Both the position numbers and the translations under genes were made by a program. This document shows positions 1-6,160 of a DNA stretch of 17,897 nt, in pieces. Location of the stretch: positions 1-17,897 of the forward strand of contig JAHLWE010000031.1 of the NCBI GenBank assembly GCA_019058135.1, given 5' to 3'. This DNA is from Promethearchaeota archaeon. Lineage in GTDB: Archaea; Asgardarchaeota; Lokiarchaeia; Sigyniarchaeales; SOKP01. The number at the start of each line of letters is the position of its first letter. The stretch's first letter is position 1. Below the pieces are notes generated by a model. The model was not told where the DNA came from. It made no database searches and worked only from the letters and a program-made list of their open reading frames with translations.

Positions 1-260
1 AAAAAAAAGATCCAAAAATGGAAATTTAATTTTTTTTAAATCAATCTATTTAAAAGTATTAAAACAATTTAAAGGTTTATTTCAAGTAAAATATTTCGAG
101 ATTATCATATTTCTTTATTCTCATTATTAATTAGACTTATTTTCTGAATAATTTTATTCATAATTGGATTTGTTATTATTTTCCTCTACTTTCTTATTTT
201 TCAATATAATTATTCTCATTTTTAAATGATTTCATTTTAAAAATATAATTTTTAAAATTA
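1..260 (+). other. AT-rich gap with a possible relic of a membrane-protein frame
   Basis: No intact gene is visible here. On the plus strand a frame is open from base 2 to a TAA at 128-130. A second frame (73-225) is open apart from a single TGA at 145-147 and ends at TAA 223-225. If that TGA were TGG, the last 45 or so residues would give an arginine/lysine-containing stretch followed by a long hydrophobic segment (IILFIIGFVIIFLYFLIF), like the membrane-spanning tail of a protein. Joining the two frames would need one frameshift near base 72. This could be the 3' end of a decayed gene, but AT-rich noncoding DNA readily encodes Phe/Ile/Leu runs, so support is weak. Nothing convincing is seen on the minus strand. 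Confidence 0.2.
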
Positions 261-359
261 CATCCGTGGTTTTCAGCCAGGCTTCTGCCTCGGCTTTCTA
301 CTCAAGCACAAATGGATCGGTGGGACGAATTCTCGGCGTGAGGGGGTAGAGGTCACATA
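261..359 (-). mobile_element. GC-rich island, possible IS200/IS605 (TnpB/omega-RNA) right-end relic
   Basis: This stretch of about 100 bases is roughly half G+C in surroundings that are mostly A+T, and its edges are sharp. It contains a hairpin at 276-294 (GCC-AGGC, loop TTCT, GCCT-c-GGC, extended by A275-T295). Read on the minus strand it has an open frame giving TPSRREFVPP and then SRKPRQKPG before a TGA inside the hairpin region. It finishes with a GG(C)TGAAAACCACGGATG-type end followed abruptly by AT-rich DNA. An arginine/proline-rich TnpB tail overlapping a structured 3' end that closes with GGATG is how many IS605/IS1341 elements end, where the omega-RNA scaffold overlaps the 3' end of tnpB. 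No transposase body is present. The element identity is inferred from pattern resemblance. It starts right after the stop codon of the deacetylase. Another structured RNA is possible. Confidence 0.35.
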
Positions 360-1523
360 CTATTGAAAACTTAAATTCAATTTAATCCCGGGAACAGCTT
401 GAAATTCAACCCAACAGATTCCCTCAAAATAGTTAACTCTTTCCGTAACATAATGGACCTCTTTGTTGGGAGAAGTGACTTTTAAATTTTTTCTAGAAGT
501 AAATTCAATCTTGATGGTAATGTTTGAAGATTTCCATCTGGTATCCCATTTATTTATTTTAATTTCGATTAATGAATTTGTCAAAGTAGCGAAATAAGAG
601 TTTCTTTCGATGTATAGCCTACACGCAAGATCTATGGGAGAGCACCACCAAATTTTCTCTCCATATTCATCTATTAATGCATTGATTACATTGCAAAATA
701 CATCGAAATTATCGCTTTCAGCCATTTCCCAAAAATGATCAAAGAAATTATAAATCTCTACTTTTCCTTCTATAAAATCTTGTATCTTACTCTTGTTATG
801 ATAAAAGTATATCAGAAGAATGGTAGGAATTCCTAAAAACTCGTTTCCGTCCATTAAATTATTCCACTTTTCGTGATAATCAGGGGTGAACTGAAAAAAT
901 CCCAGAAAGTTCAAATCTCGAAGGGCTCTTAGAGCTTCTGACGTATATTTGTGTCCAGGAAATCTCATTAACAAGATTTCGTTATTGTTCAATCCTATAT
1001 TCGCATATGCTTGTCTCGCTTTATTCAACCGTTCATAACAATATTCATATTTCAGGGCTTGGGGGTCGTAAATTGGATTAAATTCGTGGTCTGTACGAGA
1101 TCCATTTGGAGGGCGATGATAGTAACCGTGATTCCCTAATGTGATCCACTCATAATTTTCACCTAATTGAAGTAATTTCCATAAACTTCGGCCGTTTATC
1201 TCATTGGTGTATGATTCGTCAACAGTTTCAATATTTTGTTTATTATCATCATAAATGAGAAGATTGTACGGGACAGTTTGTAAAATGACTTGGATTTGTG
1301 GATATTTCTCGTGAAATATATTTATTAAAAAGTCTAAATCAGACAATTTAGAAGTGGCTACAATATCATCAGGGGAATAGAATACTGCGATCTCCTTTTT
1401 AATTGGGAATTTCATAATTTTTACATTCTTTATTGAATCTTCAAAATGAACACATAATATGGAGAGGAAGCAAAAACTAGAGAGAATTAGAAGGATTAAT
1501 CCAATTGTTGCTTTGATCTTCAC
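360..1523 (-). CDS. Secreted/membrane-anchored polysaccharide deacetylase-like protein (NodB/CE4 family)
   Basis: This 387-aa protein begins with a hydrophobic signal or anchor segment (about residues 6-26, TIGLILLILSSFCFLSILCV), so it probably acts outside the cell or on its surface. The NodB-type metal site is recognisable: an Asp pair in FYSPDD (about 49-53) at the position of the usual TFDD motif, a His-x3-His pair in NHGYYH (about 132-137), and RFPGHKY (about 188-194) matching the family's R-x-P motif. Such enzymes remove N- or O-acetyl groups from polysaccharides; the substrate here is unknown. About 130 C-terminal residues with a beta-rich tail fall outside the core. The start is GTG, with GGTGAG a few bases upstream; the nearby ATG runs into a stop. 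Base composition is patchy, with central stretches near 45% G+C against under 30% in the housekeeping genes, and GC-rich structured islands sit on both sides. Both points suggest lateral acquisition. Confidence 0.7.
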   Translation of the reverse strand: MKIKATIGLILLILSSFCFLSILCVHFEDSIKNVKIMKFPIKKEIAVFYSPDDIVATSKLSDLDFLINIFHEKYPQIQVILQTVPYNLLIYDDNKQNIETVDESYTNEINGRSLWKLLQLGENYEWITLGNHGYYHRPPNGSRTDHEFNPIYDPQALKYEYCYERLNKARQAYANIGLNNNEILLMRFPGHKYTSEALRALRDLNFLGFFQFTPDYHEKWNNLMDGNEFLGIPTILLIYFYHNKSKIQDFIEGKVEIYNFFDHFWEMAESDNFDVFCNVINALIDEYGEKIWWCSPIDLACRLYIERNSYFATLTNSLIEIKINKWDTRWKSSNITIKIEFTSRKNLKVTSPNKEVHYVTERVNYFEGICWVEFQAVPGIKLNLSFQ

Positions 1524-1584
1524 TTAACTCACCATACTTGGGAAATAGGTATTTTTTACCAATAATCTAGCCGTTTGGGTATCT

Positions 1585-1641
1585 ATTGATATTTGGGACA
1601 AATTGCACCTCGGAGGTGTGCCGCCACTCGGCGACATCAAT
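1585..1641. repeat. GC-rich double-hairpin element
   Basis: A short GC-rich island folds as an outer stem ATTGAT (1585-1590) with ATCAAT (1636-1641), enclosing two adjacent hairpins: CACCT-CGG-AGGTG (1606-1618) and GCCG-CCACT-CGGC (1620-1632). It lies between the deacetylase start and the broken nucleotidyltransferase, in otherwise AT-rich DNA. Palindromic ends of IS200/IS605 elements and REP-like repeats look like this, but a structured RNA or a transcription terminator for the minus-strand gene upstream is also possible. No second copy occurs in the window. Confidence 0.4.
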
Positions 1642-1661
1642 ATTTATATGAATATTACATC

Positions 1662-1988
1662 TCAATTTTTTACTAGATTTTCTTTTTTTGCTTCTGCAAT
1701 ACCACCAGCACCTTCTTAATAAATAAAACTAAAGTTAGCTCCAAATTCTTTTCCATTTCCTAATAATCTAATAAAATCTCCAACGCTTTCTCCTCCTAAT
1801 ACTATAATGATATCTCTAATCCATGAATTTGTTAAGGTTTTAATCACTTTATAAATCATTGGTTCATTATAAACCGCCAATAAATGCTTATTAGTAACAT
1901 TTGTTAATGAAGACATTCGAGATCCAGTTCCACCAGCTGATATTACTCCTTTAATTTTTTTTACTATTTTTACTTTATCTTCTAACAA
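1662..1988 (-). pseudogene. Broken N-terminal part of a sugar-phosphate nucleotidyltransferase (RmlA-like)
   Basis: The reading frame gives a clear N-terminal nucleotidyltransferase domain: KGVISAGGTGSRM is the nucleotide-binding signature of the glucose-1-phosphate thymidylyltransferase family, followed by KHLLAVYNEPMIY and a typical LLGNGKEFG segment. At 1716-1718 the frame meets TAA, but the next codons still match the family: EGAGGIAEA follows where intact proteins read YQEGAGGIAEA. The TAA therefore most simply replaces a CAA glutamine codon. The frame stops again at TGA 1662-1664 and about two thirds of the roughly 290-residue enzyme is missing. There is also no ATG at the expected start, only a TTG (1986-1988) about 11 codons upstream of KGVI. 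Intact homologues make nucleotide-activated sugars for surface polysaccharides. The gene is dead by nonsense mutation plus loss of the 3' part. The double-hairpin island lies about 20 bp beyond its broken end. Confidence 0.8.
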
Positions 1989-2088
1989 TTGCTGTTTATT
2001 TATAAATAATATATAAAGAAAATTATTTAAAAATTAGATAGAAACTAATTAATTATAAAGATTTAGAAAAAAATGAATAATTGTACGA

Positions 2089-2328
2089 CTATAAGTTAAG
2101 GATTTTGAGTATTTGACTGTTCTGATTATCATAATAAATTTTTAATTTACTAATTTTGCTTAAACTTATTGCATCCTTTTTATTTTTAACTAACGTGATA
2201 ACTTTTACTACTGAAGAATCTTGTAATCTATTTTCATTTTCGATAATATATTGTTGAAATACTATGGGAAATAAATTAGGAAATTGGTCAAAAAGAAATT
2301 TTAATTCATTTACTCCCAAATCTTTCAT
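2089..2328 (-). CDS. Small unknown protein, possibly a gene fragment
   Basis: This 79-aa ORF begins MKDLGVNELKF; I recognise no family. It is mostly alpha-helical in look, rich in Asn, Lys, Ile and Leu, with no signal peptide, cysteines or clear motif. The frame is open upstream of the chosen ATG for another 25 codons (to 2403), and these read like coding sequence (LKIVQNFLEKAEKPNIL). Immediately before them comes TGA (2404-2406), directly preceded by an in-frame ATG (2407-2409). The frame therefore looks like a protein of about 105 residues whose second codon has become a stop. Either translation restarts at the internal ATG or this is a pseudogene like its downstream neighbour. It lies between the RNase PH gene and the broken nucleotidyltransferase on the same strand. 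Confidence 0.35.
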   Translation of the reverse strand: MKDLGVNELKFLFDQFPNLFPIVFQQYIIENENRLQDSSVVKVITLVKNKKDAISLSKISKLKIYYDNQNSQILKILNL

Positions 2329-2462
2329 TAAAATATTCGGTTTTTCTGCCTTTTCTAAAAAATTTTGAACAATTTTTAAATTTAATATATTTTCCAGATT
2401 TTTTCACATATTAATTTCAATTTTAATAATATAAAAAGGAAAAGAATATTTTAAAATAATTT

Positions 2463-3197
2463 TTATTTTAAGTTTAAAGATTTTCGTTGGAGTTCTATTA
2501 TTTTTATTATTCCCTTTTTCCCCAGATTTAATAGATCTAGTAATTGTTGATGATCAAATGGATTTTTTTCTGCTGTTCCTTGAACCTCAATAAACTTCTC
2601 TTGTTCATTCATTATAATATTCATATCTACATCTACTCTTGAATCTTCTTCGTAATTTAGATCTAATATTGGATTTCCATCTCTCATTCCTACAGATATC
2701 GCAGCAGTAATTAGGTAATCGGGGAATTTCTGAATTAAACCTTCGTTATGTAAGTATCTTATTGAATCAAACACTGCAACAAATCCTCCGGTTATAGATG
2801 CACATCTTGTCCCTCCATCTGCTTGGATTACATCGCAATCCACTTTTATTGTTCTTTCTCCCAATTGTCTTAAATTAAAAGCCGCTCTTATACTTCTTCC
2901 AATTATTCTTTGGATTTCAATAGTTCTTCCTCTTAAAAATCCTCTTCTACTTTCTCGATTATTTCTGATTTGTGTTGCTCTCGGAAGCATATTATACTCG
3001 GCAGTTATCCAGCCAGAACCCGAATCTTGTAAAAATCTTGGGACAGATTCATCAATTGAAGCTGTTATTACTACTTTAGTATTTCCTTGGGAGATTAAAA
3101 CTGATCCTTCTGGATACATTAGGTAATTACGCTCTATTTGTAGTTTTCGTAGGTCATCATTTTTTCTTCCATCAATTCGTTTATCTAATAGTGTCAT
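2463..3197 (-). CDS. rph: Bacterial-type RNase PH (tRNA nucleotidyltransferase)
   Basis: This 244-aa protein has full family length. RNase PH is a phosphate-dependent 3'-to-5' exoribonuclease that trims the 3' ends of tRNA precursors and other RNAs. Diagnostic stretches are RIDGRKNDDLR near the N-terminus, SGSGWITAEYNMLPRAT (about 61-77), GRTIEIQRIIGRSIRA (about 90-105), VDCDVIQADGGTRCASITG (about 118-136), the acidic EEDSRVDVDMN metal/catalytic segment, and the C-terminal EVQGTAE. These match bacterial RNase PH rather than the archaeal exosome subunit Rrp41, which has a different central region. No exosome partner genes (Rrp42, Rrp4, SBDS) lie nearby. The start is an ATG with only a weak GGTAATG upstream. 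A TATA-like box sits about 30 nt before it, so the transcript may be nearly leaderless. Bacterial origin by transfer is inferred. Confidence 0.9.
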   Translation of the reverse strand: MTLLDKRIDGRKNDDLRKLQIERNYLMYPEGSVLISQGNTKVVITASIDESVPRFLQDSGSGWITAEYNMLPRATQIRNNRESRRGFLRGRTIEIQRIIGRSIRAAFNLRQLGERTIKVDCDVIQADGGTRCASITGGFVAVFDSIRYLHNEGLIQKFPDYLITAAISVGMRDGNPILDLNYEEDSRVDVDMNIIMNEQEKFIEVQGTAEKNPFDHQQLLDLLNLGKKGIIKIIELQRKSLNLK

Positions 3198-3224
3198 TTA
3201 ACATTACCAGAAATGTTCAATTAT

Positions 3225-3236
3225 GTTTTATAAATA
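3225..3236 (-). promoter_or_regulatory. TATA-like box of the RNase PH gene
   Basis: On the minus strand this reads TATTTATAAAAC, close to the archaeal TATA consensus. It lies 28-39 nt upstream of the ATG, the distance expected for a transcript starting at or just before the start codon. No strong ribosome binding site is present, which fits a short or absent leader. Confidence 0.4.
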
Positions 3237-3344
3237 ACTCTAATCTTATAATATTTTACATATTAACAAACATATAATGGGTAGTAATGCGTTAATTAAT
3301 TGGAAAATTTGATTGAGTGTAAATTTATGTATATAATTAAATGT

Positions 3345-4436
3345 TTATTTATTATCAAAAGATTTTGGAACAAAAGATCCTAAAATTTTATACCAGACTG
3401 TGATATCTTTCATTTTATTAAGAACTGATTTTATTATTTTGTCGTTTTTGTGACCTTCAAAATCCATTAAAAAAATATATTCCCAGAGTCCTTGTCGTCT
3501 TGGTCTCGATTCTATTTTCAATAGATTTATATTTTCTTCGGCAAATATTCTTAAAACATTATATAATGCACCTGGGACATGTTTTGTTACAAAGACAATT
3601 GATGTTTTATAGATATCTGCTGATTCTTTACTTTCTTTTTTAGAAATTACTAAAAATCTTGTATAATTAGACGGATTATCTTCTATTCCTCTAGCAACTA
3701 TTTCTAAATTATTTAGATTTGCTGCAATCTCGCTTCCAATTGCAACATTTCTATTATCGCCTAGATTCACAATTTTTTTTACAGCTTGTGCTGTGGAATT
3801 TGTTTTAATGATTTCTGCATTAGGAATATTACTTCTAAGCCAATTTTTAGTTTGAGATATTGCTTGTGGGTGTGAATAGACAGCATTGATTTTATTTATT
3901 TGAGTATCTTCAAAGCCTATTAAGTTTTGAATTATCCTAATCTCGAATTCACTATAAATCTTTAAATTTTTTTCAATTAATAAATCTACAGTTTCTCTTA
4001 CAGTCCCTTGGAGACTATTCTCAATTGGAATGACTCCATAATCCACTTTTTCAGTTTCTATTTCTTTAAATATATCAACAATAGTATAGGCTTCAATTAA
4101 TTCAGTTCCAGATTTAGGAAAAAATGTTAAGGTTGCCTTATGAGCATGAGTTCCTTCTGGGCCTAAATAGCTCACTTTTATTGTTTGTCCTTGAACTTCC
4201 TTACAAGCACTGATGATTTCTTTCCAAATTGTTATTATGTTTGTCCTTAATAATAAAGTTTTTTCTTGAACATTCTTAATTACTGTTTTTTCTCTTTCGG
4301 GCTGATAAATATTTATTCCCAATTTTTCCTTTTTTTCACCGATTAATTTTGAAATTTCAGCCCTTTTTTCTAATAATTCAACGATTTTCTCGTCCAGTTC
4401 ATCAATTAAGGCTCTTAATTTTTTCAAATCTTCCAT
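3345..4436 (-). CDS. pheA: Chorismate mutase / prephenate dehydratase (P-protein)
   Basis: This bifunctional 363-aa enzyme converts chorismate to prephenate and prephenate to phenylpyruvate, the committed steps to phenylalanine. Residues 1-85 or so are an AroQ-type chorismate mutase helix bundle (LRALIDELDEKIVELLEKR; R8, R25 and K36 fall where the active-site basic residues belong; YQPEREK follows). Residues about 88-270 are prephenate dehydratase, starting VSYLGPEGTHAHKA and ending with the catalytic NYTRF motif. Residues about 280-357 are an ACT domain with GALYNVL and ESRP, the two motifs that bind phenylalanine for feedback inhibition. It is the last gene of a pheS-pheT-pheA operon: its ATG lies 15 nt past the pheT stop, with AAAGGA about 7 nt upstream. 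All key residues are present and it looks functional. Confidence 0.95.
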   Translation of the reverse strand: MEDLKKLRALIDELDEKIVELLEKRAEISKLIGEKKEKLGINIYQPEREKTVIKNVQEKTLLLRTNIITIWKEIISACKEVQGQTIKVSYLGPEGTHAHKATLTFFPKSGTELIEAYTIVDIFKEIETEKVDYGVIPIENSLQGTVRETVDLLIEKNLKIYSEFEIRIIQNLIGFEDTQINKINAVYSHPQAISQTKNWLRSNIPNAEIIKTNSTAQAVKKIVNLGDNRNVAIGSEIAANLNNLEIVARGIEDNPSNYTRFLVISKKESKESADIYKTSIVFVTKHVPGALYNVLRIFAEENINLLKIESRPRRQGLWEYIFLMDFEGHKNDKIIKSVLNKMKDITVWYKILGSFVPKSFDNK

Positions 4437-4451
4437 TATTATTCCTTTTTA

Positions 4452-6146
4452 TTATATTAATTGCTTTCCTAGAAATTTATTTATATCCATTTCTAAAGCT
4501 GCGATAGGAAATTCTAAATTAAAATTTAGAATTACTTCAGGGTTTATTTCCCCAATTATACCAATGGATTCACTATTATATGATATCTTTCCGACTCTTC
4601 CTTCAATATAAGTTGGACTAGTTGTTGGCATGACTTTGATTTTTTCATTAATTCCAAGTGAAATGGTTAAATGATCTAATAAACTCCTAATCTCTGTGAA
4701 ATTGGAGTTCTCATGGTATGTAACAGCCGCTAGATGTAATTCTTGTCTTGCACCAGTTTCTGTAGATAAATCAAGTTCAATTATTTCTCCAACTTCAAAT
4801 ATTTTAATTGGTTTTTCCTCAGATCTATTATAGAGTAAATTTTCCATAAGTCCAGGAAGTAATTGTGTTCGAGTAGTATCAAGTTCTTTTGATTTTGGGT
4901 TTAAAATTTGTATATGGTCTTTTAAGACATATTCTCTTTTCATAAAATTATAATGTCTTTCAGAATTTGTAAGCATAAAATTTACAACTTCTAAATTTTG
5001 TGCTCCAATCATTATTTTTCTAATCAAATTGCATAGTTCTTGAAATGGATGAAACTCACCAATACAACCTTCTCGAGTAGTTGTTGGTAGATTGAAATAA
5101 CCATACCCTATAGCACACTCCTCTACAAAATCTACAGCATGCATAATATCCACTCTGTATGCTGGAACCCAGATGTCAACCATACCCTTTTCTTTCGAAG
5201 GTTTAGCATTAAATCGTACTTTTTGAAAACATTTAATCATTTCTGTTTCGCTTAGATTAACTCCTATATAATCATTAATGTATTTTTTTGATACTATCCA
5301 CTTAATTAAATTTAAATCGGGCGTTATAATTTGCCTTCCATCTTCATTATAATTTACTTTAACACTTTCTATTTTTGCGCCCATATCTGCTAAAGTTGTA
5401 GAAAGAATGTTTAGTGTATAATTTATCGCTCTAAAATCAGTTCCTGTTATATCAATAAATAAATTTTTTGTATCATCAGTTACCATTGTAAGAATCCCAT
5501 TAATTATCGGAGGAAAAGATATAACTTCTTTATTCTTATCGAATATTATTGGAAATACTTCTTTACCTTCCAAGATATGTGCATATTTGATTCCTTTTGG
5601 ATGCTCCTCTAAAATTTCAGCTAGAGTTAATTCAAACCGTTCTAATTGTAATGCACGAAATTTACAACTATCGGGTTTGATTGCTGTGTAAAGGTATGGC
5701 GGAACAATTTTATCTAAATCGTGCACACCTATTGCAACTTTTTTCCTATCTCTACCAAGAGCCCAATGCAAGTCTTCTTGAATATTCATTAAAGTTGCAA
5801 CTTCGTCCTCATCTAAATCAATATCTCTGATGATTCCTCCCACTATATAGGGTCGAACTTTATTAACTATTGGATCTACATTGATTTCTAATGATCCCGG
5901 ATTAACTTTATATGTTGGAGCTCCCAATTCTAATTCATAATATCCCTTTAAAGTTCTGACGATACCTTCTGGACTGGAAAAATCAGGTCTGTTTGGGCTA
6001 TATTCCACTTTTATTTTATTTTCTTTCTCATCTATGGATTCTAAATCTAAGCCAATCCATTGAAGATCATACTCAAGATCTTTTATATTTAATTTTTTGC
6101 CGACTAATCTTTCCAATCTTTCTACTTTCAATTCAAGTGTTGGCAT
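4452..6146 (-). CDS. pheT: Phenylalanyl-tRNA synthetase beta subunit (archaeal type)
   Basis: This is the 564-aa non-catalytic subunit of the (alpha-beta)2 enzyme that charges tRNA-Phe. The N-terminus MPTLELKVERLERLVGKKL and the segment VEYSPNRPDFSSPEGIVR are typical of the shorter archaeal/eukaryotic form. It lacks the tRNA-binding N-terminal and anticodon-binding C-terminal domains of bacterial PheT. B3/B4-like editing segments occupy about 90-270 and a B5 domain about 290-360. The rest is a catalytic-like fold that pairs with PheS. An ATG 13 codons upstream (6183-6185) would overlap pheS. I chose the ATG at 6144-6146 because it has an excellent GGAGGG ribosome binding site 6 nt away and gives the family N-terminus. 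The gap to pheS is 14 nt. Confidence 0.95.
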   Translation of the reverse strand: MPTLELKVERLERLVGKKLNIKDLEYDLQWIGLDLESIDEKENKIKVEYSPNRPDFSSPEGIVRTLKGYYELELGAPTYKVNPGSLEINVDPIVNKVRPYIVGGIIRDIDLDEDEVATLMNIQEDLHWALGRDRKKVAIGVHDLDKIVPPYLYTAIKPDSCKFRALQLERFELTLAEILEEHPKGIKYAHILEGKEVFPIIFDKNKEVISFPPIINGILTMVTDDTKNLFIDITGTDFRAINYTLNILSTTLADMGAKIESVKVNYNEDGRQIITPDLNLIKWIVSKKYINDYIGVNLSETEMIKCFQKVRFNAKPSKEKGMVDIWVPAYRVDIMHAVDFVEECAIGYGYFNLPTTTREGCIGEFHPFQELCNLIRKIMIGAQNLEVVNFMLTNSERHYNFMKREYVLKDHIQILNPKSKELDTTRTQLLPGLMENLLYNRSEEKPIKIFEVGEIIELDLSTETGARQELHLAAVTYHENSNFTEIRSLLDHLTISLGINEKIKVMPTTSPTYIEGRVGKISYNSESIGIIGEINPEVILNFNLEFPIAALEMDINKFLGKQLI

Positions 6147-6150
6147 TTTG

Positions 6151-6156
6151 ATCCCT
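6151..6156 (-). promoter_or_regulatory. Ribosome binding site that fixes the pheT start
   Basis: GGAGGG on the minus strand, four bases from ATCAAAATG, is the strongest Shine-Dalgarno sequence in the window. It lies in the short pheS-pheT gap and supports the downstream ATG rather than the one overlapping pheS. Confidence 0.75.
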
Positions 6157-6160
6157 CCTT

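Noticed and set aside
145..147. TGA read-through (selenocysteine or recoding) in the 73-225 frame
   Set aside because: There is no cysteine-like catalytic context and no insertion element; TGG-to-TGA decay or chance is simpler.
2463..3197. Identification as archaeal exosome subunit Rrp41
   Set aside because: The SGSGWITAEYNMLPRAT and EVQGTAE segments match bacterial RNase PH, and Rrp42/Rrp4 are not adjacent.
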